Positions 17,031 through 26,014 of a stretch of 64,000 nucleotides of DNA are shown here, piece by piece. Source of the DNA: JBGPQJ01 sp963829485 (GTDB lineage: Bacteria > Chloroflexota > Anaerolineae > Anaerolineales > Villigracilaceae); assembly GCA_963829485.1 (NCBI GenBank), contig CAWHIK010000004.1, positions 248,001-312,000 on the forward strand. Direction: 5' to 3'. The first letter of the stretch is position 1. Every line of letters begins with the position of its first letter. The notes beneath the pieces were generated by a model. It saw only the letters and a program-made list of their open reading frames with translations. It ran no database searches and was not told where the DNA came from. Position numbers and translations under genes: made by a program.

Positions 17031-18359
17031 CTAATTCAATGCCTGTTTGATGAAAGCCGGAAGGTCCACAGCCTCACGTGGTCCTACACGGATTTCCCAA
17101 CCTGGCAGCTCCTCCTCCAATTCACCTGAGAGTACTGCGACATGGCCGGGGATTACGATCCGTTTCTTGGAAATCTTGCTTTCAACGTCGAATCCCTTTA
17201 CGGCTTTAGCAATCCGCTCGGCGTCGAATTTACCTGCAGCCCAGGCGGTAAGAACCGACATCCCGTCGGCATCCACAACAAGCAACCGCGCGGGAAGCCC
17301 TGAACTTTCCACTTCGTTCGCCACTGAGAAGTAGGTGATGCTGAAATTGGTGGTGACCAGGACGGGGCTTTCCGGTTTCGGAGCGTTGATGTCGTAAAGT
17401 CCGGGTGTCACCTGGATGGGTTTTTGCGGATCGGTGTAGATGTTCTCGCGGAGAACCAGGAGACCGTAAAGAAGCTCCGGTGAGAACTTGTCCAGCACCA
17501 CGAAGCCTGCGTATTTTGCCACCGATTGAGCGGCGAAGGCCGATTCCCTTGCAGGGTCGTTGGCGTTGCAAGGATAGGTGATGATGGGGAAGCCAAGCGG
17601 TCGGAAGTTCTTTAAAGCCAGTCTGCGGATTTGGGTGGAGCGGGACAGCGACTCGGAGAGAGTTTTACCAGCGGGATCTAGAACAAGATCCTCAACACCC
17701 TTGCCTTTGACTTTTTCAGTCAGTTCTGCGAGGGCATCCAGCGAGCCGGCTGAGAGCACGAGTGCCGCCTTCGTCTGTGCGGCAAGCTCTGCCATCTTTT
17801 CCCAGTTGGATTCGTCCGCACCCGCCAGAAGGGGAGTCTCGCCGGGAAGAATGGCTGCCCCCGCGGCTAGCACAGCGGGATCTCTGGAGATCAGGATCAG
17901 GGGGCGTTTTGTCGCTGAACGGACTGCCTTGACGGCATCTGCAAATTTTGCAGGATCATCAGCCTCAACGGCGAAACCGTCCAGAGTAAATTCCATGCCC
18001 ACGTAAATGACTTTATACGCGTCTGCTTTGGCGACAACGGCAGCGATATCGGGCTGGGACGATTTAATCCGCACGAACAAGCCAGCCTTGTTGTAGAAGG
18101 TTTTTTCGTGCCGATAGAGGCAAACTTCGTTGCCGACTTTCACCTCGGCCCCAATCCCTTTTAATGTGATCAACTTAACCGGAGGCGCGGAAGACTCAGC
18201 GAGCTGCACTTTGCTTTCTTCGCTGACATAGGGGCAACCGGAAAGTTCGACCTGCTTGGCCGCGAGTTTCATTGCAAACGCGAGGCACGTTGGGAAACCG
18301 CATTCCTTGCAATTGGTTTGCGGAAGCAATTTGTAGATTTGAATACCTGAGAGTGCCAT
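17031..18359 (-). CDS. acsC: corrinoid/iron-sulfur protein large subunit AcsC
   Basis: 442 aa. The N-terminal domain holds a [4Fe-4S] cluster (Cys17, 20, 25, 42; TNCKECGFPTC ... SGCPYV). The TIM barrel and C-terminal corrinoid-binding domain follow (ITYPCNANDPARESAFAAQ, LVVDADGMSVLTAWAAGKF, IPGHVAVLSGELEEEL). Together with AcsD it carries the methyl group from AcsE to the A-cluster of AcsB. It begins 9 nt downstream of the acsD stop with GGAGG upstream, typical of a tight operon. Confidence 0.95.
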   Translation of the reverse strand: MALSGIQIYKLLPQTNCKECGFPTCLAFAMKLAAKQVELSGCPYVSEESKVQLAESSAPPVKLITLKGIGAEVKVGNEVCLYRHEKTFYNKAGLFVRIKSSQPDIAAVVAKADAYKVIYVGMEFTLDGFAVEADDPAKFADAVKAVRSATKRPLILISRDPAVLAAGAAILPGETPLLAGADESNWEKMAELAAQTKAALVLSAGSLDALAELTEKVKGKGVEDLVLDPAGKTLSESLSRSTQIRRLALKNFRPLGFPIITYPCNANDPARESAFAAQSVAKYAGFVVLDKFSPELLYGLLVLRENIYTDPQKPIQVTPGLYDINAPKPESPVLVTTNFSITYFSVANEVESSGLPARLLVVDADGMSVLTAWAAGKFDAERIAKAVKGFDVESKISKKRIVIPGHVAVLSGELEEELPGWEIRVGPREAVDLPAFIKQALN

Positions 18360-18368
18360 GATGTCCTC

Positions 18369-19313
18369 CTACGCGGTCATGAGTTCGGTTATGGTGGCGC
18401 GTACCCGTTTGACCGATTCGGGATGGCGGAGAACTACAATGGACGCGCCGGATTCGAGCAAGGCTATGGCGGTCAGTGTTTCCCAGTGGATGGCGCGTTC
18501 CTTCCAATCCCCCCAGGCTTCGGGTACACCTGTTCCGACTTTTGATTCTTTCGTCTTCCAGGTTTCGAATCCGGCTGTGACGATCATGGGAGACTGAGTC
18601 ATGGCGTCGCCCTGAAGAGCCGCCAGCCGGAGGCGTTCCATTACAGAATAACCGTATTCCATCCCGTAGCCGAGAGCGCCGGTGGTGGGGTCCATGACGA
18701 TGCGATCATGCGGCATTCCCATGTCACTGATCAGGATGTGCAGCTGCTTGGCGAGGTTTACGTCCATGGGCGTGCGCGCACTAACAAGGTGACCATTCGC
18801 CATGGCCGTGGCGACGATGGTGCGATAATTTTTATCCTCGCAGATGCCGAGCACGAGCCTCTCACCTTTGGCTGCTTCGGACACCGCTACGAGCAACTCG
18901 TTATCCTTCTCGACTTGCCCGGGCCCAAACACGATCAGGGGCAGTCCGGTTGCGCCAAGCACAGCCTTGACGGATTTAACGGCGTCATCCGGCGCATCAT
19001 CCAGCGTGAGCCAGAGCACGATCAGGTCAGCCCCAGCCGCTTCGGCTGCCTTGCTCCATGATGCAGGGTCGTTCAGCGCATCGCCCCAGGCTTCCTGAAG
19101 CAGCGGTGACCAATCTTCCGGTTTTCGGTCCCTGATTTCGATGGCGATGACCGGTGTGTGCGGTGTCGGCGCTTCAAAGTGCATGAACGGCATGGTTGTA
19201 TCGCCGCCGACAACCACTGTTCTCGCTCTTGTTCCGCCTTCACTTGATGTGGCTCCTAAAGTTACTTCCTTGATTTTTCCCGCCCATTTATCTTTTGGAA
19301 TCTCAACTGGCAT
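18369..19313 (-). CDS. acsD: corrinoid/iron-sulfur protein small subunit AcsD
   Basis: 314 aa with the TIM-barrel signatures of the CFeSP delta subunit: TVVVGGDTTMPFMHFEAPTPHTPVIAIEI, GADLIVLWLTLDD, ERLVLGICEDKNYRTIVATAMANGH, DRIVMDPTTGALGYGMEYGYSVMERLR and GFETWKTKES. It forms a heterodimer with AcsC, holding the corrinoid at the interface. Located directly upstream of acsC and downstream of the CBS gene. Confidence 0.95.
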   Translation of the reverse strand: MPVEIPKDKWAGKIKEVTLGATSSEGGTRARTVVVGGDTTMPFMHFEAPTPHTPVIAIEIRDRKPEDWSPLLQEAWGDALNDPASWSKAAEAAGADLIVLWLTLDDAPDDAVKSVKAVLGATGLPLIVFGPGQVEKDNELLVAVSEAAKGERLVLGICEDKNYRTIVATAMANGHLVSARTPMDVNLAKQLHILISDMGMPHDRIVMDPTTGALGYGMEYGYSVMERLRLAALQGDAMTQSPMIVTAGFETWKTKESKVGTGVPEAWGDWKERAIHWETLTAIALLESGASIVVLRHPESVKRVRATITELMTA

Positions 19314-19392
19314 AGCGTCTCTCCTTCTTGATGTTATTTTCGGATTGGTCCGGCTCCTCAGTATGTTACATGGGCAGACCTTGATAAAAAAT

Positions 19393-19890
19393 TCAGGTCA
19401 ATCCCGCTTTCTTTCTTGCCTCATCTCTGCGTTCCATAAATTGTTCGATCGGAGATTTTCTCTCCGCGGCTAGGCCAAGGTCTTTCAATTCTGTTTCATC
19501 TTTGGCTGCCAATTGTCGGAGGAGATGTTTGTATGAGATCAATGCAGCAGGGTAAATGATCCCGGCTGAATTGTGGAGCATGTAAGCAACCCGTATGCCT
19601 TTGTCCCTCATCATTTGCGCTGCCAGGACGAGGGGGATATCCGCTGGCAATTCGGGGACTCCTTCACGCATGATATTTTCTGCTTTCAGCGATTGGACGT
19701 TATCCCTGTCGTAGGCGTTTACCAGTTCAACGTAACCGACGATTTCGACTCCTTCCCCCTCGTCGCCCAGCACGACCATTTCTTCGGTATTCTGTTCCAG
19801 GAGATATCGTGCAATAGTCACGATGGGAGTAGAAGTCTTGCAGGTCGGGACACCGACGGTCATTAAATCTCGAACCAGTTTTTTATCCAT
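19393..19890 (-). CDS. tandem CBS-domain protein in the CODH/ACS operon
   Basis: 165 aa. Two CBS domains are visible: residues about 1-65 (VRDLMTVGVPTCKTSTPIVTIARYLLEQNTEEMVVLGDEG) and about 70-130 (AENIMREGVPELPADIPLVLAAQMMRDKGIRVAYMLH), followed by a charged C-terminal helix. CBS pairs usually bind adenosyl ligands (AMP, ATP, SAM). No catalytic domain is attached. The gene is between acsB and acsD in the same direction, so it may sense energy charge and act on the CODH/ACS, but that is inference. Confidence 0.85.
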   Translation of the reverse strand: MDKKLVRDLMTVGVPTCKTSTPIVTIARYLLEQNTEEMVVLGDEGEGVEIVGYVELVNAYDRDNVQSLKAENIMREGVPELPADIPLVLAAQMMRDKGIRVAYMLHNSAGIIYPAALISYKHLLRQLAAKDETELKDLGLAAERKSPIEQFMERRDEARKKAGLT

Positions 19891-19919
19891 CTTTGTTGTC
19901 TGCAGCGATTAAAATGAAT

Positions 19920-19959
19920 GAGCGGATTGATGCAGAATTACTGTCGCATCAATCCGCTC
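19920..19959 (-). terminator. hairpin between acsB and the CBS gene
   Basis: A perfect 14-bp inverted repeat GAGCGGATTGATGC / GCATCAATCCGCTC with a 12-nt loop lies just downstream of acsB (minus strand), followed on that strand by ATTCATTTTAATC. The T tract is weak. It could terminate part of the transcripts or protect the cooS-acsB mRNA 3' end. Confidence 0.6.
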
Positions 19960-19965
19960 TCAAGT

Positions 19966-22237
19966 TTAGAACATGGGCTCCATGACCATGGCCGGGTGGT
20001 TGTGAGCCTCCAGCCATGCAAGTAATTCGTCCACGGTCGATACGCTGCGCTCATCCGCGATCTTCTCAAGCAAGTCCGGATCGCCTTCTCGTTCGGCGAC
20101 AGCCTTGAATTCATCCGACATCGTTTCTTTCAGGACGGATGACATCCACACCACACGCTTGAAGCCACCATCTGCGGAGATGAACTTGGGGCTGATGAGG
20201 TAGTACTTACCGACACCCATCACTCCAGGGGTCTGAAGTCCGCCGCCGGCAATGCCTGCCAGCGTGGAGAATGTCATTCCTGCCGGTGTCATAGCCGTGT
20301 CCTCGCGGCTGAGCACCATCACGCCATTGGCCTCGGGGATGAGCATAACAATGCATTCAAAACATCCGCAGGCTGTCATGGGATTTTCCATGATCGAGTA
20401 CATGGACACATCGTTGACGACGCCGTGCGAACCCACACTGGCGTAAGCATTCGTTCCCTCCCAGTAGCCTTTTCGGGAATCGATCTGCTTGCCCAGTTTG
20501 ATCGGCTGGTTCGGACCGGTGGGATTGATACTGAAAGAGGCTTTGCAGTCCAGCCAGTTGTACGCACCGCATAAGCCAAGCCGCTGCGGGCTGACCACAC
20601 AGACGTGATTCGGTGCAAATGACTGGCAAAGCGTGCAGGAGTAAAACTCCTCCACCTTGTCATCGGTCAGATCAGCAAGGCGTTTGTTGCGGAAATCATA
20701 GGCTTCGCGAGCCTTTCCCAGCCATTCATCGAAGAGTTTCTGATCGGTGTAAATGATGACCTGCACCTTGTCCACAATTGCTCCAAAATCAGCGTGGAAT
20801 CTTGCGTGCAGGATCTTGCCGATGTGTTCGAGGTTGAATCCTTTTTCAGCCGCGTTGTTCGAGACTCGTATCCAGGCAATGTCGCGCTGACCGACGTGCT
20901 GGATGCCGGACGCGCCGTTGACAAAGTAGTGGATCTGGCGTTCAAGGACGGGTTCGAAGTCGGCTTGCATCTGGCGTCCGGCAACCTTCACCACGACGCC
21001 GACATTCATGTTGCCCTGTGCGGGGATGTTGGAGAAATCGGGTCCAACGACATCCACTTTACCATCGATGACATCCTCAAGCGGTGCTGTCGACAGGAAT
21101 TCGAAACAGCGTGCGTGCTTGCCGCCAAATTCGACCCGGAGGTCCGTTTTACGCACCACTTCTCCTTCAAACGCGGAGCCGTAGGGGACGGGTATCGGCA
21201 CTTCGGTCATCTTGATCTTGACCCCGCGGACCTCGATGCATTTTTGAACCAGCTGTTCGGCTTTTTCGAGGTCGTTTGCCCCTTCGATTTTTGCGAATGG
21301 CATGGAGACGACATGCTCATAGGTTGTCACACCGGTGGGGAGTATTTCCGGGATAACCGTGTCGGCGATGACAGGGAAGCCATAATTAATTGCGCCGGCG
21401 GCGGCGGCATACTTGAGGTCGTCCACTTCGCCTAGCGCCAGAACAAAAGCGAATACGCGTTCCTTGTTGTAAAGAAGGATTTCCCGCGCCTGTCCGGCTT
21501 TCAACCCGCCAAAGGTCAAGGCTGATCGGGTGGCAAAACCAAGGGCGTAGATTGCAGAGATCGTGTCTGTTCCGAAGGGAACGGTGTACGTATCGTAGCC
21601 AAGTTCGACGCCTTCCTCTTTGAGCTGGTCAATAATGGACCGGCCGTTGACATTACCGCACAAGAAAGTGAGGATGTTCCTCTTCTGCAATTCGCGGACG
21701 ATCTTCACGGCGACTTCGTTTGATTTCGCGCATCCCACAATCGCCGCAAAACCGGGCATGCGGCCGTCCACGAGCTGAATGCCCCACGAACGGAGGCGGA
21801 TGTCGTCGATCGGTCCGTTAAGGTGACCTACGCCCTTCGGCGATGTTGGGGTAACCCGTCCCGCCAGTCAGTGACAAACCATCCATGAGTTCGGGCTGCA
21901 AGCCGTAGACAAAGCGGACCGCTTCGATGGTCTCAGCAGCGAACAAGGTCGCCATCCCGGAATCCAATGTTTCGCCCAGGTAGGGAGTCCACTTCTGGTT
22001 GGATGGGAGGGGGTGGAGCAATTCCCTCGCATGGCGGAGGACATCCTTGAGCTGGCCGAGTTTTTCAACTGCAATTCCGGTCATGCCGAATATTGTCGGC
22101 AAGTAGTATGCCGTGTTCGGGAAGGAAACGGGCGTGTCCGGTCCTTTTTCAGCAAGGGCTTTATTCAGCATGAACTCAGCTTCTGAAACAAGGGCGCTTG
22201 CGCCACGGATGGCTCGGGTAGCAATGTATCGCGACAT
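19966..22237 (-). CDS. acsB: acetyl-CoA synthase catalytic subunit AcsB (one frame disruption)
   Basis: Makes acetyl-CoA from CO, a corrinoid-bound methyl and CoA. The N-terminal 139-residue frame (MSRYIATRAIRGASALVSEAEFML ... SFPNTAYYLPTIFGMTGIAVEKLG ... TGYPNIAEG) and the downstream frame (GVGHLNGPIDDIRLRSWGIQLVDG ... 601-aa part from 21771) are one protein: the sequence reads GAAGGGCGTAGGT at 21826-21838 and deleting one G of GGG (21833-21835) joins them into about 756 aa. The A-cluster ligands are present: YSCTLCQSFAPNHVC, GLCGAYNWLDC and MTACGCFECI. It follows cooS by 11 nt with AAAGGAGG upstream. Confidence 0.9.
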
Positions 22238-22248
22238 GTCATCCTCCT

Positions 22249-24261
22249 TTAGTCGGCTGCAAGCCCGTAAATTGCTTCACGCCGTTTTTCGAGCGGCAGG
22301 GCTTCGAATTCGGTCATCTTGGTATCGCCTGACCTGCCGAACTTGTCCGGGTTCCATTCTGGGAGCCCGAGCGCAGCGCGTTTCTTGTCGATGTGTTCAA
22401 GTGTCTTGAGGATCATTTCGTCGGGATCAGGGATGAATTCGAGTTTACCGCCGTAAAGCTTTTCCCAGCCTTCTGAAAGGAACTTGAGCACCTTGTCGCT
22501 GTCTGTGACCCGGTCCGGCATACCGCTGACGGGTGATGCGCCGCCGAAAATTACATACGCACCGGACGCCACGCAGTAGGTGGCGATGGCGAGCGCTTTC
22601 TCCGACATCCATTCCGGAGCCAGTCCGACGGCGGGGATCTGGTCGATGTCGTCGCCCAGACCGCCTTCTTCGACCATTTGAGTCAGTACCGTCAGGATGC
22701 GGGTGTTGTCCACGCAGGAGCCCATGTGTAGTACGGGCGGGATGCCGACCGTTTCGCAGACTTCCCTCAATCCGGGTCCAACTTGATCGATGCCTGCTTC
22801 GCCGAGGAGCAGACCCAGTTTTGCCGATGCGATTGCGCCACATCCGGTTTGGACGACGAGTACATCCTTCTTTAATAGCTCACGAACAACCTTGACGTGG
22901 AGGTAATCCTGTTTTGACCGTGGGTTGTTGCACCCAACGATCGCCGCCACGCCGCGGATGCGGCCGGACATGATGGCATCGTTCAACGGGCGGAAGGAGG
23001 CGCGGTAAGAACCTCCCAGCATGTAATTGATGTATTCATGCGAGAATCCCGGGATGAGGTCTTCCTTTACATCAGGGATGTGGACTTCGCCGCGATTCTT
23101 ATAATTGTCGATGGCGGACTTAAGGATTTGTTTCGCGGTGGTCAGCGCATGATGTTCATCGAATTCGATGTGCGTTGCGCCTTGGATTTTTACTTTCGGC
23201 GAAGTCGTGATTATTTGTGTATGGAAGTGGCTGGCCAGTTCAACCAAAGCCTGCATGATGCACTGGACGTCCACGACCATGGCTTCGACCGATCCGGTCA
23301 TGATGGAAAGTTCCTGGTGCAGGAAGTTACCGGCTGCGGGGATTCCCTGCCGCATCAGGATCTCGTTCGCCGTGCAGCAAATACCGGAGAGTTGAACACC
23401 TTTCGCCCCAGCTGCCTTAGCGTACGCAATTATCTCAGGGTCCTGTGTTGCCGCAACGATCATTTCACTCAAGGTGGGCTCATGACCGTGCACCACAATG
23501 TTGACCATGTCTTTTTTCAAGACGCCCAGGTTTGCCTGCCCGAGAATTGGCGAGGGCGTGCCAAAGAGAATATCCGATACATCTGTGGCGATCATCGAAC
23601 CGCCCCAGCCATCCGCCATTGCCGTGCGGATGGCGTGGCTTAGGATATGTTCATAGTCCTGGTCATCACCAATATGCGTTCGATGAAGAGCTTCAACCAC
23701 TTCGCGATCGACACCGCGAGGAATGATGCCCAGTTCTTTCCATTTCTCCTGGCGTTTTTTCGGAGCGCGTTTTGCGGGAACAACCTCTCCCCGCTGCTGG
23801 CCAAATTGCGAAATGTAAAGGTCAGCCAGGTCATTGGCGATTTCATCCGGCCAGCGCCCTTCAACTTTGATGTCGTAATACGAGGCCACCATGCGCAGCT
23901 TGGCGACGTCCTTGATGGCGTAGCCTTCGGTCTCGTGGTTCGCAACTGCCTTAAGGATGAAAGCCATGTCGCGGCCATGGTCCGAATGTGCAGCAGAGCC
24001 GGCAGCGATCGCGCGGGTAAGGTTCCGTGCCTGGACCGTCTCAAGGGTTGCCCCGCAGACGCCGACTTCGCCGTTCTTCGTCAGACGGCAGGGTCCCATG
24101 CCGCATTGTTTGCAGCACATCCCTGCGGCTCCGATATTGCAGGGAACCATATTGTCCGCGCGCGAAAAAGCTGTCCCGATTCCCATTTCTTCGGACCGGG
24201 CGATCATCGCCTGCGCGGCTGGGTCAATCGTATACTCGGTTAATTCTCTTTTCTTTGGCAT
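22249..24261 (-). CDS. cooS: anaerobic carbon monoxide dehydrogenase catalytic subunit (CooS/AcsA)
   Basis: 670 aa, full length for Ni-Fe CODH. It reduces CO2 to CO (or oxidises CO) at the NiFeS C-cluster. The B/D cluster cysteines lie at the N-terminus: VPCNIGAAGMCCKQCGMGPCRLTKNGEVGVCG (Cys41, 49, 50, 53, 58). C-cluster ligands appear in VHGHEPTLSE, LSGICCTANEILMR, AAIVGCNNPRS, VQTGCGAIAS and LHMGSCVDNTR. It lies between the HMA-like gene and acsB in a tight minus-strand operon, so it should form the CODH/ACS complex. Confidence 0.96.
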   Translation of the reverse strand: MPKKRELTEYTIDPAAQAMIARSEEMGIGTAFSRADNMVPCNIGAAGMCCKQCGMGPCRLTKNGEVGVCGATLETVQARNLTRAIAAGSAAHSDHGRDMAFILKAVANHETEGYAIKDVAKLRMVASYYDIKVEGRWPDEIANDLADLYISQFGQQRGEVVPAKRAPKKRQEKWKELGIIPRGVDREVVEALHRTHIGDDQDYEHILSHAIRTAMADGWGGSMIATDVSDILFGTPSPILGQANLGVLKKDMVNIVVHGHEPTLSEMIVAATQDPEIIAYAKAAGAKGVQLSGICCTANEILMRQGIPAAGNFLHQELSIMTGSVEAMVVDVQCIMQALVELASHFHTQIITTSPKVKIQGATHIEFDEHHALTTAKQILKSAIDNYKNRGEVHIPDVKEDLIPGFSHEYINYMLGGSYRASFRPLNDAIMSGRIRGVAAIVGCNNPRSKQDYLHVKVVRELLKKDVLVVQTGCGAIASAKLGLLLGEAGIDQVGPGLREVCETVGIPPVLHMGSCVDNTRILTVLTQMVEEGGLGDDIDQIPAVGLAPEWMSEKALAIATYCVASGAYVIFGGASPVSGMPDRVTDSDKVLKFLSEGWEKLYGGKLEFIPDPDEMILKTLEHIDKKRAALGLPEWNPDKFGRSGDTKMTEFEALPLEKRREAIYGLAAD

Positions 24262-24270
24262 CTCACACCT

Positions 24271-24657
24271 CTATTCGTCCATGGATTTAATTACACCCAT
24301 ACCTGGGCAATTCCAAAGGGGTCTACCGCTATAAGGAATTTTCTGCTGAAAGCTCACAGTCTTCTTGACCGTCTCATAGGTTGCCGTGTGGCGGAATGCG
24401 CCTTCGTTTTCGGAGCGCTGCTCCGCCACTCCCGTCTCCGCAGTAGTAGCCAGGATTCCTAGATATCCAGCCTCTTCGAGCTTCCGCATTAAGTCGTCGT
24501 GAGTGAGTTTCTTTTCATCAAACTCAACCTGGACAACCTGGAAAGCGCTGCTGGCATAGACCTCCTTAACTCCTGGGCAGGCAAATAATATACGCCTGAC
24601 CTCAGTGACGTGGTGATCTCCGAAAAGGGCAGGCGTATCAAAGGTAGACTTCTGCAT
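24271..24657 (-). CDS. HMA-fold protein without the metal-binding CxxC, first gene of the CODH/ACS operon
   Basis: 128 aa. Residues about 4-65 follow the heavy-metal-associated (HMA) ferredoxin-like pattern: FDTPALFGDHHVTEVRRILFACPGVKEVYASSAFQVVQVEFDEKKLTHDDLMRKLEEAGYLG. The usual M-x-C-x-x-C is replaced by LFGDHHV, so classical Cu(I) binding is not possible, though two histidines stand at that spot. The C-terminus carries LWNCPGMGV. AAGGAGG lies 4 nt before the ATG. Leading the cooS operon by 9 nt, it may be a nickel- or complex-related accessory protein. Family-level function is unknown. Confidence 0.7.
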   Translation of the reverse strand: MQKSTFDTPALFGDHHVTEVRRILFACPGVKEVYASSAFQVVQVEFDEKKLTHDDLMRKLEEAGYLGILATTAETGVAEQRSENEGAFRHTATYETVKKTVSFQQKIPYSGRPLWNCPGMGVIKSMDE

Positions 24658-24734
24658 TGGTCCTCCTTGAGCTGGCGGGATATGATGATTATGGTACTAT
24701 TTAACAAATGTGGCTTGTCTTGCCCTATACCTTC

Positions 24735-24748
24735 GTGATAATTGTCAC
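24735..24748. promoter_or_regulatory. CRP/FNR-type palindrome upstream of the CODH operon
   Basis: GTGA-TAATTG-TCAC in the 199-nt divergent gap between the CODH/ACS operon (start 24657, minus) and the CAP/LysM gene (start 24857, plus). Half-sites match the TGTGA-N6-TCACA pattern bound by CRP-family regulators, which include the CO sensor CooA. No matching regulator gene is in the window. Confidence 0.35.
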
Positions 24749-24856
24749 AATTTCAACTTATTTATTATTCCTTAGATCATGTACTCATAGGAAATATTAT
24801 AATGTTGAAGGCCAACCTTATCTAATTCCAAATGTAACAGACTTGTCCTGACAAAT

Positions 24857-25876
24857 ATGATATTGAGAAAATTTTCACAATCTTTAATCATACTTTTTAT
24901 TCTATCTTCCGCCATGCTAATTCTCGGGCGGCCTGTTGTTGCGCTTTCCGGGAAACCGGCGATTGGAAATCTCCAAGGAAATAATGACCCGTATACGCTT
25001 ATCGCAGAAGTGAATGCGCTTCGCGCGGTGAACGGACTCCCGGCTTTGATTCCCGATCCCATTCTTATGGCGGTCTCCCAGGCGCATGCGGATTATATGG
25101 CTTCCACGGGTTCCGTCACGCATTACAGCGCGGACGGGTCGAGACCGTTTCAGCGGTCGCTGGCTGCAGGCTACCCCGTGGCTGGAGATTTGAACCTGGG
25201 CGGATTCCACTCGGAAAATATCATCGCAGGCACAAATATGACACCTGCAGAAGCAGTCAGCCGCTGGACTGGCGACGAACCTCACCTCAATACGATGCTG
25301 TCTCCACAATTCAAGGATATCGGTGCAGGAGTGTCAATAGTGGGGGACAAGATCTATTACGTGATCGATACATCCAGAAAATCTGGAACGGCCGCCGCTG
25401 TTTACACTCCTCAGGTGGTCAACGGCACACCTGCTTATAATCTCAATCCACTTGTGTCCACAATTTTTCCCAACACGCCCTCCGGGGACGGATCTGTCAT
25501 ACACACAGTTAAACCGGGAGAAACATTGTGGCTGATTGCCATCACTTATGGAATCAAAGTTGACGAAATTCTGTTCTTGAACAAACTGCCAAAAGACTCC
25601 CCCATATACCCGGGACAGATACTAGTTATTAAGAATGTCGTCGTTACGTTGACGCCTACAGACCTGGCAGCTACGGAATCGCCGAAAGAGCAAGCAAGCC
25701 CTACTGCGACATCTACGGTAACTCCCGTTCAGGAATTACTTGAAGTTGGCTCTGTGGATACTCCCAAACCGGTTGGCCGCAGCACTGGTTTTATTCTGCC
25801 CTTTGGCATCCTGGTGGCTGCCCTCGCTATGGCTGCAGTAATTGCATTTTCGAGCGGTAGGCGAAAGCGCGATTAG
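24857..25876 (+). CDS. secreted CAP-domain / LysM protein with C-terminal membrane anchor
   Basis: 339 aa. An N-terminal hydrophobic signal (ILFILSSAMLILGRP) is followed by a CAP/SCP domain (about residues 45-180: LIAEVNALRAVNGLPALIPDP, AHADYMASTGSVTHYSADG, SENIIAG, EAVSRWTGDEPHLNTMLSPQFKDIGAG, YYVID). A LysM repeat follows at about 216-258 (HTVKPGETLWLIAITYGIKVDEI, PGQILVI). Then come a Thr/Pro-rich linker and a final helix GFILPFGILVAALAMAAVIAF ending SSGRRKRD. LysM binds glycans; the bacterial CAP domain has no settled activity. It is probably a cell-surface protein, divergent from the CODH operon. Confidence 0.88.
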   Translation: MILRKFSQSLIILFILSSAMLILGRPVVALSGKPAIGNLQGNNDPYTLIAEVNALRAVNGLPALIPDPILMAVSQAHADYMASTGSVTHYSADGSRPFQRSLAAGYPVAGDLNLGGFHSENIIAGTNMTPAEAVSRWTGDEPHLNTMLSPQFKDIGAGVSIVGDKIYYVIDTSRKSGTAAAVYTPQVVNGTPAYNLNPLVSTIFPNTPSGDGSVIHTVKPGETLWLIAITYGIKVDEILFLNKLPKDSPIYPGQILVIKNVVVTLTPTDLAATESPKEQASPTATSTVTPVQELLEVGSVDTPKPVGRSTGFILPFGILVAALAMAAVIAFSSGRRKRD

Positions 25877-26014
25877 CATTTCTTTTTTTACGTCCTTGAT
25901 CAGTTTTTGTAGTTATTGATTCAGGCAATTCATCTGGAAACAAGACTTCAGGACGATTGCACTAGTATAATCATTCCAATTATTGGACATACAATGGCGC
26001 AGGTTGGAGCTTGA

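Noticed and set aside
20794..21435. 213-codon plus-strand ORF inside acsB
   Set aside because: It is the antisense shadow of acsB, has no ribosome site, and its sequence shows no domain.
21826..21838. Programmed frameshift in acsB
   Set aside because: No slippery heptamer or stimulating structure was seen; a GGG indel is simpler.
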